The notes beneath the pieces are model-generated. The model was given only the letters and a program-made list of their open reading frames with translations, did no database searches and was not told the DNA's origin. Shown here one piece after another: positions 36,123 to 46,200 of a stretch of DNA of 64,000 nucleotides; within the stretch, counting starts at the first letter, position 1, and every line of letters starts with the position of its first letter. Origin of the DNA: Paulinella micropora (taxonomy: Eukaryota; Cercozoa; Imbricatea; Euglyphida; Paulinellidae); NCBI GenBank assembly GCA_019918135.1, contig WBZZ01004176.1, positions 110,001 to 174,000 on the forward strand, in the 5' to 3' direction. Position numbers and translations under genes: made by a program.

Positions 36123-36836
36123 TTATTTAGCCCAGCATTTATCTAATGGGCTTAGAACGCCCCCTCCCCCCCCTCCCCCCTCCACCACCCCCCCCCCCCC
36201 CCCCGCCCCCGCCCCCCCGTGTCGTACGCACAAAGTCGGCCAGTCCCGTCCCCCGGTGCGCACAGTCGCTAGCGTTGCTACGTTTTCATGTTCATAGCAC
36301 GCCTCGCACGCGGGGCGATCGTCCGAAACCTGCCCAACTCTCCACTCCCGGAAAACAAGCTTGTGTTCTTCCACGACCTTGAAAGCTGCACCGAAACGCT
36401 GCAGCATCTTGATGCCGGGCTTTTGCTCTACGTAAGGTTCTGCTTCAGCCAGGCGCTTGAACCACAACGCGACCGCCGAAGATACCGCCGGCACAGCCGG
36501 TGGCAGGCGCCTTCTCTTGCGACGGGATCGGCGTTCGCGCCAGCGCTCGCGTTTTTTCTCCAACTTGCGTGCGTGCAGGGCACAGAGCCTAAAGTGTCCG
36601 TCATCGTCGACCCATGGTTCTGCCTCGGCGGGGGTAGCACCGCCTGATTCGGTAAAGCAGCGCTCACACGCAGGAAGCCACTCTGGTCCAAATTGAGGGG
36701 AGAGCAAGCTCAGCCGGTCTCCTGCTTGTAGGCAAAGCCGTGCGCCCGAGGGCTCGGCGCAGGCCTTAGCGCGCTCTTCGCCGTACCTGCTCTTGAAAAG
36801 ACGGGCTGCGCTGGATTCAACAGCGGGCTTTTGCAT
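36123..36836 (-). CDS. protein with two CxxC...CxxH zinc modules
   Basis: A 237-residue protein. Two copies of a C-x2-C-x(22-24)-C-x2-H module are visible: C57, C60, C85, H88 and C177, C180, C203, H206. A very basic helix lies between them (ERRSRRKRRR). The segment of about 85 residues ending in the second module is strongly similar to the N-terminal region of the C2H2 array gene at 54 kb (shared VEQKPGxxMLQRxGAAFKV). The last ~25 residues are Gly-rich and encoded by a poly-G/C tract. The module was not recognised as a named family; nucleic-acid or protein binding is plausible. Confidence 0.6.
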   Translation of the reverse strand: MQKPAVESSAARLFKSRYGEERAKACAEPSGARLCLQAGDRLSLLSPQFGPEWLPACERCFTESGGATPAEAEPWVDDDGHFRLCALHARKLEKKRERWRERRSRRKRRRLPPAVPAVSSAVALWFKRLAEAEPYVEQKPGIKMLQRFGAAFKVVEEHKLVFREWRVGQVSDDRPACEACYEHENVATLATVRTGGRDWPTLCVRHGGAGAGGGGGVVEGGGGGGGVLSPLDKCWAK

Positions 36837-36906
36837 TCTGCTGCAGAGTCTCGGCTTTGCCGAGACTGCTGCCTGCCCGGCAGCAGAGAAAAAAGAGATG
36901 ACAGGA

Positions 36907-36943
36907 GGAGGGGGGGGGGGAGGGGGCGCGGGTGCCCCCCCCC
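36907..36943. repeat. intergenic G-rich/C-rich inverted repeat
   Basis: A G-run interrupted by A, then GCGCGGGTGC, then a C-run. It fills the space between the zinc-module gene and the stop codon of the LRR gene. Confidence 0.75.
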
Positions 36944-38632
36944 CTACATGCCTGGCAGGTCAAAGAGGCACTTTAGGTTCTTGTTCTGCAAGAACGGCAA
37001 GAGCTCGTCGTAGCTCGGGCGGCTACCACGCAGATCCAAGACGCATCCGGCTGAGTGCAGTTGCAGGCATCGCTGCGCCGTAGCCAAGAAGGCGTTCACT
37101 TCAGTTCCCCTCTGGAGCCGCAGCTGAAGTCGTTTCAGACGGGGTAGTTTAGTCTTTGTCTCGGCGAGACCAAGGCGCTCTTGCAAGTCGCGGGCCTGAC
37201 AGGGCTCGGCCACAACCAACTCCTCCAGACAAGTCCACGCCGCCTGTTCCGTTTCTTGTGTGAGCAGTGCCTGCAAGGTAGGCACGCACAGGCAGCGCAG
37301 CCCCTGTCCCAGCCGAGCAGCGTGCAGATGGAAGCGCCGTACACTCGTGCCCGCCAGGTTTAGCTTTTGCAAGCGCGGTGGGCGCACAGGCACGAGGCCC
37401 TCGCCCGTACATTCGGAGAAGAGCTCCTTGCAAAAGGCGTCGTCTACGAAACGGCAGCCTTCCAGAGAGAGCACCTGCAGCGACGGCAGCCAATCGCGCA
37501 GCCACTTTGCCAGATCGGCGGGGTTCAGATCGGCGCGCAATTCGCATGCCAAGAGTTCCAACGCATTGAAAGCTTCCTTGGTCTCGCCGAAGGCGGTGCC
37601 CAGCCAAGAACAAACGCAGGGCGCCAGCTGGAAGCGCTTGAAGCTGATGGCTGTCCTGTGTCTGTCCCGTGCCAGCGCCAGCAGTCGCAGTGAATTGGTT
37701 GTCAGGGCGCGTGTTGCGGGGTCGGGTCGTGTGTACTTTTGGATGATATCGACCAGCTCTTGGGCGCCCAGCACTTGCCCCAGAACCTCGCGCAGCTGCC
37801 TTGGCAGCTCTGTGTTCCATTCCTGCAAGTCCTGCTCGCCGGGCAGGTGTTCTAGCGAAAGGTCCAACAGACCCGCGGCCTCCGGCACAGCCGAAAAGAA
37901 GGGTTCTTCCAAGATGGAGCCCCCAGGGCACAGCAGCGCCAGACTCAGCAAGGTGGCCAGGTTGGCGTGCTCAACACGCTCCGATAAGTCGTAGCGACCG
38001 GTGGAATCTGTGTCGAGTGCCAGGCCGAGCACTGTACTGTTCTGCGGTAGTCTGAGAATGAGGGCAGGGCTTTGCTCCAAGTGCAGCAGCCCCCACACCT
38101 TATTCCGCGATTGCGACAGGTCCCAGAGTTGCAGTGGGCCTTGGCGGCCCACGACGCCTGCCAAGGCTGGTGGGCCGCAGCCTACCAGCGTAATGCAGGC
38201 GGCGCCGCCTGCAACAGCCGCCCGCGCTGTCAGCACGGGCGGCTGTTGCAGGCCGTGGACTTCAAGCTCATCGGTGTGCGCCAGGGCTGCTTGAACCACG
38301 GTGCAGAGCCCTGGCGCATCCACGCCACGTCCGCATCCGCGGACACGAACCTGCAGGGGCAGATTCGGAGCTTGGTCGCGCAGGCACGGCAGTTTTTCCG
38401 CCAAGCCTTGGCAGGCGTCGTCGTCGTCGGGCGGGGGCGCTAGTGTTAGGGGCAGCTTCGCTTGTGACAGATCAAGCTCGGGCTGCTGGCCTGCGCTAGA
38501 CAAGACAATTTCTTGTAGACCGGTGCTTATTTGGTAGTTCAGCAGATGCTTAATCTGTTGCTGTTGTTGTTGTTTGCCGGCGCTGCTACCGTAGGGCCGG
38601 CTCTTGCGTTCCCGGCATGCCGGAAAAGGCAT
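36944..38632 (-). CDS. leucine-rich-repeat protein
   Basis: A 562-residue protein from the ATG at 38632. The first 55 residues include a poly-Gln tract (QQQQQQ near 20). The central and C-terminal parts contain irregular leucine-rich repeats (LPSLQVLSLEGCRFVDDAF, PRLQKLNLAGTSVRRF, LPRLKRLQLRLQ), with a final CVLDLRG repeat. No F-box is obvious at the N-terminus. LRR proteins without signal peptides in large viruses often act as adaptors in host ubiquitin ligases; this is inference. It lies directly downstream of a second, unrelated-looking LRR gene on the same strand. Confidence 0.6.
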   Translation of the reverse strand: MPFPACRERKSRPYGSSAGKQQQQQQIKHLLNYQISTGLQEIVLSSAGQQPELDLSQAKLPLTLAPPPDDDDACQGLAEKLPCLRDQAPNLPLQVRVRGCGRGVDAPGLCTVVQAALAHTDELEVHGLQQPPVLTARAAVAGGAACITLVGCGPPALAGVVGRQGPLQLWDLSQSRNKVWGLLHLEQSPALILRLPQNSTVLGLALDTDSTGRYDLSERVEHANLATLLSLALLCPGGSILEEPFFSAVPEAAGLLDLSLEHLPGEQDLQEWNTELPRQLREVLGQVLGAQELVDIIQKYTRPDPATRALTTNSLRLLALARDRHRTAISFKRFQLAPCVCSWLGTAFGETKEAFNALELLACELRADLNPADLAKWLRDWLPSLQVLSLEGCRFVDDAFCKELFSECTGEGLVPVRPPRLQKLNLAGTSVRRFHLHAARLGQGLRCLCVPTLQALLTQETEQAAWTCLEELVVAEPCQARDLQERLGLAETKTKLPRLKRLQLRLQRGTEVNAFLATAQRCLQLHSAGCVLDLRGSRPSYDELLPFLQNKNLKCLFDLPGM

Positions 38633-38707
38633 AACGCGTAATAAAAAACTCTAGTCGGTTTTTTGTTTGTTGTCTTTACTTGTTAAACCTTTGTAACGGA
38701 GCTGGAG

Positions 38708-40648
38708 CTACCAGTTGAAATCACAGGAAAAGGGTTGATGGTAGCAGACGAGTTTGCACCAGCCCCCCAGGGCGAGTAGTCTGGGGAGGCGTTTGCCAGA
38801 GAGCCCCGAGAAACTACTGGAAGTAAGGTTAAGAGGGGGCCTGTTTCTGCGGCGGCGTCGGGTAGCGATGCCGGTGAGGATGCGGGCCAACGGGCGAGTG
38901 CTGGGCGGCCAGAGGTAGTCGCCCCCAGCCCTGGTAAGGAGCAGCGAGGTGAGGGCGGGGAAGCCATTGCGCAGGACCCTCTCCCAGTCGCGGATGGCGC
39001 GGGGGTTGGTAGTGACAGAGAAGAGCGGGATCTGCAAACGGAGGGTCTGCAAGAGGCGGCTGCGCGCGAGCAGACGCAGGTTCTTTTTCCTATTGGAGCT
39101 GGGCGCCAGCACGCCTTTGAGGTTGAGCTCTTGCAAGCGCGGGAGCGCGAGGAGCGGCAGCAGAAAGTCGGGTTCTAGCTCCGTGCCACAGTGCAGAGAG
39201 AGCTTGGTTAGGTTGGGCGCGAGGAGGCGGGGGTCGTCCAGCGCGTTGAGCCGGTCGGCGGCATGCGGGATAACGAGGCCGAGCGACCGCACATCCGCGC
39301 GGGGCGCGAGGAGCCCCAGCTCGGACACGAACGTGTACTGGTCGTCGCGATGGGCGGGCACGCGCACAGTCAGGTCTTCCAGCTGCGACGCCGTGAACAC
39401 TGGCACGGCCCCCCGCTGCTGGTCCAAGTCCAGGTCGAGCACTAACCTGGTGAGCCTGGGGCACGTGGCGAGTGCCGCCAGTAGCTCCCGTGTGAGTGGC
39501 TCCTGTCCCTCGTGGCAGGAAAGCTCCACAGTCTTGAGTGAAGCAGTTGCAAGCCGCACTATCAGCAGGATGGCGTTCCACAATTGGGGTGAATAGCCAC
39601 GGCAGTTGTAAACCTTGAGGCACTCGAGCCCCGGGCAGTTTGGGCGCCAAGCGCCGGGCAAGGACAGGAGCGCACAGCCCCGCAACTCCAGGCGTCGCAG
39701 CTGGGGCGAACCGCGCAGCAACTGCGGCGGCGTGTCCTCGTAGTGCCGCAGGACTAGGGTAGCGAGCGCGGGGCGCGCCGCCCAAAAGTCCACGGGCTCC
39801 CACCGACAGTCCTCGCAGCATGCGCACGGGCGGGGGGTGTCGCCGGGCCGGAGCAACTTCTCTTGGCTGTACAGCGTCAGTTCGCGCAGGGTCGTGGGCA
39901 ACATGCGCAGCCAGGCAGGGGCGGGTTCCTGCCCGTGCAGCAGCTCAAGGCCTCGCAGCTGCCCGGCCGAGGCCAGCGCCGTCTTGAGCCGCGCATAGCC
40001 GCTTGCAGTAAAGGGGTCCACGTTCAACCGCAAGTGTGTCGCCACCGGGGCCAGCAGCCCGAGGAGCAATCTGTTGGCGGAGTTCTGCGCCAGCTCCCCC
40101 TTCAGGCCAAAGCGGCCGTGACGGCGCAGCCTAGGGAGGAGCCTGCTCCGGAACAGCCCCACCAACTCCTCGGTGGCTGAGTGCGGTACACCATCGGCAC
40201 AGATGGAGAGACACTCGCCAGGTTCTAGCCCCGTGCACACCAGCCTGTCGCCCTCACGAAAAGCAGGCAGCGCACGCAACAGGCGCAGCAGCCGCTCCCC
40301 GGCTCCTCCCTGGGCACCCAAGACCCCCAAGTCACGCAAGCACACGGGCCTGCTGCACTCCGCGTCATTCCTGCACAGCGCTCGCACCAGTTCACTCAGC
40401 AGCAGAGAAGCTGTTGCCTTACCCACCGTCCTGGCCGCCTCGCGACACGTCAGCCCCAGCGCCAGTGCGCCCGCGGGCTCAAACTCCGCCAACATCCGCG
40501 CTGGGATTACATCCCAGCGCTGGCCGGAGGGACATGAGCTAGCGAGCTGGTTCGTGGCACCCTTGTGCCTCTTCCGCTGCTTCGGCAGCCGGCGCGAGCT
40601 GGAGGGCGAGCTTGCTGCTTCTGTTTTCCGGAGGCGTTTCTTGCCCAT
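38708..40648 (-). CDS. F-box-like LRR protein
   Basis: A 646-residue protein from the ATG at 40648. A basic N-terminus (KKRLRKTEAASS, LPKQRKRHKG) precedes an F-box-like segment at about residues 44-80 (WDVIPARMLAEFEPAGALAL, then TCREAARTV). Most of the rest is leucine-rich repeats (LRRLELRGCALLSLPG, CLKVYNCRGYSP, LTRLVLDLDLDQ, LQELNLKGVL, LLQTLRLQIPLF). This is the F-box/LRR layout of substrate adaptors for SCF ubiquitin ligases, common in host and giant-virus genomes. The F-box match is weak and based only on hydrophobic spacing. Confidence 0.6.
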   Translation of the reverse strand: MGKKRLRKTEAASSPSSSRRLPKQRKRHKGATNQLASSCPSGQRWDVIPARMLAEFEPAGALALGLTCREAARTVGKATASLLLSELVRALCRNDAECSRPVCLRDLGVLGAQGGAGERLLRLLRALPAFREGDRLVCTGLEPGECLSICADGVPHSATEELVGLFRSRLLPRLRRHGRFGLKGELAQNSANRLLLGLLAPVATHLRLNVDPFTASGYARLKTALASAGQLRGLELLHGQEPAPAWLRMLPTTLRELTLYSQEKLLRPGDTPRPCACCEDCRWEPVDFWAARPALATLVLRHYEDTPPQLLRGSPQLRRLELRGCALLSLPGAWRPNCPGLECLKVYNCRGYSPQLWNAILLIVRLATASLKTVELSCHEGQEPLTRELLAALATCPRLTRLVLDLDLDQQRGAVPVFTASQLEDLTVRVPAHRDDQYTFVSELGLLAPRADVRSLGLVIPHAADRLNALDDPRLLAPNLTKLSLHCGTELEPDFLLPLLALPRLQELNLKGVLAPSSNRKKNLRLLARSRLLQTLRLQIPLFSVTTNPRAIRDWERVLRNGFPALTSLLLTRAGGDYLWPPSTRPLARILTGIATRRRRRNRPPLNLTSSSFSGLSGKRLPRLLALGGWCKLVCYHQPFSCDFNW

Positions 40649-40731
40649 GCTGCTTAAACCCCCGACCCTTTTGTGTGTCTCTCTCTCTCTCCCTTTCCCT
40701 CTGAAGGAGGAAAAGGGGAGGGAGGGAGAGG

Positions 40732-40780
40732 AGGGGGGGGGGGCTGCACCCCCCCCCCCCTCCCCCCTCCCCCCCCCCGC
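40732..40780. repeat. intergenic G-run/C-run inverted repeat
   Basis: G12, CTGCA, C13 and further C-rich sequence lie between the F-box/LRR start and the stop of the next minus-strand gene. Confidence 0.75.
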
Positions 40781-40792
40781 CGGCTACGCGCG

Positions 40793-41754
40793 TCAGTTCA
40801 TCGGCTGGATGGCGTCGAAGATGGCCTTGATTTGTTCGTCGCGTATAGCGTCGACTGTAGTACCGGCTGGTCCACGGGACCAGCCTACTCGGTACATGAT
40901 GGCGAGCAAAGTCAATCTGAAGCGGAGCCTATCTCGCGCCTCTTCAGGCTTAGTGGGTCGGTAAGATTGCCGATTCCTTTGCAAACGGCGATCAACTGCG
41001 CGTCGGTCTGCCGCCTCCATAGACTAGCGCTTTTGGCCTCGACTAGTAGCGTTAGGTCTGTGTATGTCTTGGGCAATGGTGTGCTGGGCTTTCGCAGAGT
41101 CGACGGCGCAAACAGCAACACTGCCTTGAGGCTTTCTTCCGGGGGGGCCGAGCTCGGGTTGGCCGCAAGCCAGAGCAGCCATGAAGCCACCGCTTCTCGC
41201 ACTTGGCGCAATTTCTTGCGCTGCAGGGCGTCGGCCTGCAGCGCCACGTGCAGCAGAACAAGCAAGTCCGTGATTTGCTTGTGTTGTGGCTGCACAGCCA
41301 AGTCTTCTGCCCGCTGTAGCATGTCCTGCCACAGGCTCCGCGGTTGGTCGGCGGCTGTATTATCAGCTTGGACGAGGCTCATGTCCAACACCGGTGTGGC
41401 CGGGGGTGTCGCCTGGTCTTCTTCTTGTTCCCGCTCCAGGGCCGCCTGTTTTTCAATTTCTTGGAGCGCTTTGGCGGCCTCGGCCCAAACCTTAGGGGCA
41501 TTGTACGATGACAGTGGACAAACGTACTTTCCATAGAGGTCGGCGGCAGCTTCGGTCGCCTCAGCCACCGGATCCGACGATTCTAATTTACTGTCGGCCC
41601 TTTCTAGCGAGATCCCGTTCAATCTAAAACACACCTTTTTCCTAGGCCGACCGCAGCGTGAACACTTGCTGTCTGTAGGATTACACTTGCATCTTGTTCT
41701 TGCTTTTTTGCTAAGCATCCGCGGCGGAGTTGGGCTTGCCGTTTTTTTTAACAT
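40793..41754 (-). pseudogene. Cys-rich N-terminal protein, probable frameshift near the 3' end
   Basis: From the ATG at 41754 a frame of 280 codons opens with a Cys cluster (C-x-C-x6-C-x2-C, residues 22-34: CKCNPTDSKCSRC) and a basic stretch, then helical sequence to about residue 266. The remaining codons look random. Another frame takes over near 40,955 and continues as protein-like sequence (LTLLAIMYRVGW ... IKAIFDAIQPMN) to a stop at 40793. A single frameshift is the simplest reading; two overlapping genes are possible. No family was recognised beyond the putative zinc knuckle. Confidence 0.45.
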
Positions 41755-41819
41755 AGAATGCTCTGCTCCCCGCCAGGACGAGCGGGCCGGGTTTCATGCA
41801 CCCCCCCCTCCCCCCCCCC

Positions 41820-41860
<41 letters not shown>

Positions 41861-41869
41861 TTCTTTCCT

Positions 41870-43132
41870 TCACACCCCCGCCTTCGCTTCCGCGGTGGTG
41901 CCGCGGAAGCGGTTCTTTACGAGCGGCGCAACGAAAGAGGTTGCGAGCCGCACCCAGCCTCCACAGCAGGTGCGGGCGATTTCTTGGGCTAGCGTGTAAC
42001 AGTCCATCACCTGCAGTGCTACTAAGCGTCTGGCGCAGAAGATCAAAACGTCCAGTATACAGTGTTTGTCCAGCGCCTCGTCCAAGCTCAAGCACTTCAG
42101 CGGGCGCCAAAAGTCTAGGTTGAGAGCAAGCCCCTGGGCACAGCCCCCCCCGGCTGTGCATTGCTGCTGCTGCAGCCAGGTGCGCAGCCAGGCCTTGTGC
42201 GTAGAGGTATCTTTGCTTGCGAAGCCGGCGGCCGCGTATTCCCTGAGTTTGTCGAAGTAGACGCCCCAGCCGCACTCTAGTGCGTCTACTGCATACACTG
42301 TCCAGAAGCGCCAGCCGCCGTGCGGCAAGATCTCTAAATGCAGCACGTCCCAGGCGTTGGCAAAGCGGGCGGCGCCGGCCGCTCCCTGCCACCCCGGCAG
42401 GCTCCAGAGAGTGCGGGGGAGTTGGCCCCTGCAAGTGGCAAGAAAGTAGATTAGCGCCGCGTCCGCTACTACCGGGCGGGGATATTTGACGCGGCACATG
42501 GTTGAGTCCTCCAAGTCGGTTAGTGCAACTCTGTGCACCCGCGGGGCTGTTCCGTTGCAACTGGAGCTCGGCTCCAGTTGCACAAGGACGTTGGCAGGCT
42601 TCTGGTCGAAAGGGAAAAGACCGTTCCTGAAAACAAGACGTTCCAAGCAGGCGGCGATCGGGGCCAAGACCTTGGCGGCAAACGTGGTCGGAGACACTGA
42701 ATGCTCCACCAAGCTCAGGTCGCAGTCGAAAGCCTCCAGGTGAATCAGCACCAAACAGTGCCCACACGGCCGGGGGGCGGCGCCTCGGGCCGTGGATGCG
42801 CAAAAACTTAAGCAGCAGCGACTTTGCAGCAGAAGCTTCACCGCGCTGCTTACACCCGCAGCCCCGGCGGACTGTGCCCAGAGGGCGGCAGCGTTAGCAT
42901 TGAGCGCCTGGACCAAGTATAGATCGGGGCCGACCTTAAGCTCGTGTAACCTGCGATACCCTATCTCCTCCAGGCGCTGGCAGTCCCCTGTTAGCTTGAG
43001 AACGCGCCCGTTGTTCTGCTTGAAAACAAAACCAAAAGTGCCCTGGCCAATCAGCGGCAAATCTGCAATCAGGTCAAGGATTTCCAAAGTGCTTTGCTTG
43101 TCCTGGTACACTATAGGGGCCGGGGGTGGCAT
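41870..43132 (-). CDS. protein-kinase-like protein
   Basis: A 420-residue protein from the ATG at 43132. A Gly-rich loop GQGTFG (29-34), Lys46 (VLKLTGD), a catalytic-loop-like FDQKPANVLV (D176, K178, N181) and D206 in TDLED at the DFG position give the full set of kinase active-site residues in order. The HRD His is replaced and DFG reads DLE, so it is divergent. The C-terminal lobe is not recognisable to me. Large DNA viruses carry many such kinases. Activity is plausible but unproven. Confidence 0.65.
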   Translation of the reverse strand: MPPPAPIVYQDKQSTLEILDLIADLPLIGQGTFGFVFKQNNGRVLKLTGDCQRLEEIGYRRLHELKVGPDLYLVQALNANAAALWAQSAGAAGVSSAVKLLLQSRCCLSFCASTARGAAPRPCGHCLVLIHLEAFDCDLSLVEHSVSPTTFAAKVLAPIAACLERLVFRNGLFPFDQKPANVLVQLEPSSSCNGTAPRVHRVALTDLEDSTMCRVKYPRPVVADAALIYFLATCRGQLPRTLWSLPGWQGAAGAARFANAWDVLHLEILPHGGWRFWTVYAVDALECGWGVYFDKLREYAAAGFASKDTSTHKAWLRTWLQQQQCTAGGGCAQGLALNLDFWRPLKCLSLDEALDKHCILDVLIFCARRLVALQVMDCYTLAQEIARTCCGGWVRLATSFVAPLVKNRFRGTTAEAKAGV

Positions 43133-43202
43133 TTGGTTTCGTTTCTTTTTTCTCTGCAGCCTCCCCCTCTCTTTTGAAAATAAATTTTAATGTAACACAG
43201 CT

Positions 43203-43232
43203 CTCCCGGCCCCCCCCCCCCCCCCGGCCCCG
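43203..43232. repeat. C-run flanked by GGCC inverted arms
   Basis: CCCGGCC, a long C-run, GGCCCCGGGAGGGCCGGG lie between the kinase-like start (minus strand) and the poly-Asp end of the 1437-residue gene. They belong to the intergenic palindrome set. Confidence 0.7.
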
Positions 43233-43276
43233 GGAGGGCCGGGAGAGAGGGTGTGTGTGAGAGGGGGGGGGGGAGG

Positions 43277-46200
43277 TTAATCATCATCATCATCATCGGG
43301 GGGGAAGAGAGGGACAGAGGAAGAAGAAGCAGCGGCAGTCCCTGCCAGGTTCGGCACAGACTGCTGCTCCCTGCCAGGGAGCAGAAGCATTTCTGCGGCG
43401 AGCATAAACTGGACGAGCAGAGCAAGGCGGTGCTTTTTCTCTCGGTAGTGTTGACGGCAGAGATAGCAGGCGACAAAGGGTGAGTAATTTTTGGGCTTGC
43501 CAAATAAAAAATCTTTTTCTACATTATCGCCCTGCGGGATAAAGATCTCTCCTGTTTCCCAATATCTGAGCAGAGAATCAAAGGCAGGGGGCTCGTCCCC
43601 ACGGCTACCGCTTGCAGGCGGTATGAACAGGAGCTGGCAAACTGCTGAAGCCCCTGCCAGCCAGCTGGCTGGCAGCAGCATGGTCTTTGTGCAGGATGCC
43701 ACCAGGCACCGAGCTACACGTAGGCCCGACAGGTAGAGCGGGGAGTAGTCTCCCGAACGCTGCTCCAGGTCGCAGAAGAGGTCCTGGTTCATCACGTCTC
43801 GGCACGCCTTGCGCAGCGAGAGGAACGGCGCCCCGAGCGCTAGCTCGTACTGGTGCAGCCAAGCCAGCGCATGCTGACCAGCAACAGCGCGCTGTTGCTG
43901 GAGCTGCGGCAGCAGCTTCAGCAGGCTGCGGTACCAGTGGTGCTGCCTTTCGGGCAGGGGCAGCCCCCCCCCAGCTAAGCCCTGGACAGGCATCACTGGC
44001 CTCGCTGCCCAGCCAGCCCCCGCCCCCGCGCCCGAGTCCCGCGGGGGCCCAAAGGGCGACGCCGCGGGGTTCGTCTTTTCTGCAGGTGCGGCATCCTGCC
44101 ACGAGAGAATGGTCGGCAGGCTTTCGTACGGGTAGGGCACCCCGTTGTAGAAGAGCTCGAGATGGCACGCGCGTTCCAGCGCGAAGTGCTGCGTGCTCCC
44201 GCCTAGGAAGCTGCCCGGGCCAGCTGCTATGCCCCCTCTCAAGGTGTCGGCAGTGGGCGAGGCATAGCAGCTGGCGGCGTACCTAGCCAGGTTCCTGATG
44301 GTCGTGAGCTGCGTGCTCTGCATAGCAGAGCTCTTGAACACATTACCGGCGAGCTTGCAGTAGCTGTTAGCGGGCTGGGGCTGCTTTGTCTCGAGCCATG
44401 CTGCAAAATCCTGCCAAGATTTTTTCATGGCGGGGCCGCGGGCCGTGTGCCTGACCTGCTCGTGCAGTGCCGTGTAATGCAGCCGCGAGCCGTACACAGC
44501 GGGGTCCTCGAGGTGCCCCCCCAGGCGCTCGAATTGTGACAGGAAGACTTGCACAGTCTCATGCTCTTCTTCGCTTGCGGGCGGCGCGTGATTCTTATCT
44601 TGCAGCTTGCTCAAGTGCTTCCTGCAGGGCGCGTCTTCGTCTTCTTCTTCTTGCCGCAGCTCGTCCACACTCAGCACACCCGCCAACATGCTCTGCAGGC
44701 TGATGAGCGCGAGTGATCTGCCGTAAGGCAGCGCACAGGCCATGTCCTCCAACACGCGAGTGCGGGCTGGCTCGTGGTAGTTAAAGAACTGGGCTCTGTG
44801 AAAGCGCCCTGCGCCGCCATTCTGTTGCGGGGCGTGGTCGTCGCACATGCGCGCGGTCTCTTCTTTGTCCAACAACAGCCCCACTGCTACGTTGCGGCAG
44901 CCGCGCTCTGCGCACGCAAAGGCGGAGTAGACGGAGGGCTGCCCGCCGAGCCCATACGGCGCTTCGCGCACCTGCCGCAGGCGCTGGACGTAGAAGTCCC
45001 GCTCGTGCAGGCCCGCGCGCACGTGCCGCAGGTCGTTTTCCGTTAAGCCCAAAACCTGTTTTACGTCCCCGCCGGGATTGCGCAGGGCCTGCCCGACCTC
45101 TTGGGGCAAGGGGTCCAGGGGGCCCCAAGCCGGCGGCTTGGGGGGCAGGCCCCGCCCCCCCCGGCGGGGGATCTGCCGGGGGCAGGCGAGGCAGGCGTCG
45201 CGTAAATCGCTTTCCGCGTAGCGGTGCGGGGCCGCTGCTTCCGTGGTGGCGTGCAGCCAGCGAGAGCCCTCCCAGTACGGCGACAAGCACTCCCAGGCAC
45301 GCGGCCACTTGGGGTCCTTGTCCCCGCCTACGGGAAGGGGCTGCGCGCGCGGGAAGTAAGGTGCCGCGCAAGCGGTGGCGCTTGCGGCACTGTCGGAGGC
45401 ACGCGGCCCCTCGTGGGCCGCGCTGTAGTAATCTCCCACCTCCAGCCGTACACTCTCCGCAGATCGCGGTTGCGGAGGCGCAAGGCGCCACCGCTCGATC
45501 TGCTCTTGTGAGACACCCGTACTCCCAGGGCAGTACCTGTAGGGCAGTGCGCCCCCCTTGGCCGGGGGGATGCTTCGCCGCTGCCAAGCATCGCTCCCGC
45601 TCTCTGCCCAAGGCAGCAACAGACAAAAAACCCAGTCACGTACCGCCACGCAGCTAGGTTCCAGGTTGGTGCGTTCCACCTCATCTTCTAGCATCCCGCC
45701 GTGTTTTCGGTTGTAATAAGTGCCCCTCAGCGTATCCCGCGTTAAATCCTCCTCCTTGCCCTCATTGCCGTCTTCTTCTTCTTCTTCTTCTTCCATGCCG
45801 CCTTTCTCCTCTCCCTCTTCCTCCTCCATGTCTTCGTCGTCTTCCTCTTCGCCCTCGTCCTCGTCCTCCTCCTCTGTCTCTTCTTCGTCTTCTTCTTCTT
45901 CCTCCTCCTCCTCCAGCACGGCGCTGCACCCAAACACGGCGGCTGTGCGCCTCGCCTGTCTCCTGCACTCCTGACTCCACTTGACCGCGCCGCGCTGTTC
46001 GGCGGGCGGTCTGCGCGCGCCCTGTCCCGCCGAACAGCGCGGCCTGCGCGTAATACGCATACCGGCGTACAAGGCCTGCTCCGTGCTGAGATAGTACCTG
46101 ACGCCACGGCACAGCGCAAAGTAAGGGTCCACATACAGCTGGCCGCGGCGCAGCGCCGGAGCCGACACGACCGGACCCCCCCTTTGCCCGGACTCGAACT

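Noticed and set aside
37260-40600. Several plus-strand frames of 80-260 codons opposite the LRR genes
   Set aside because: GC-rich DNA gives long antisense frames; these lack motifs, while the minus strand shows regular leucine-rich repeats.
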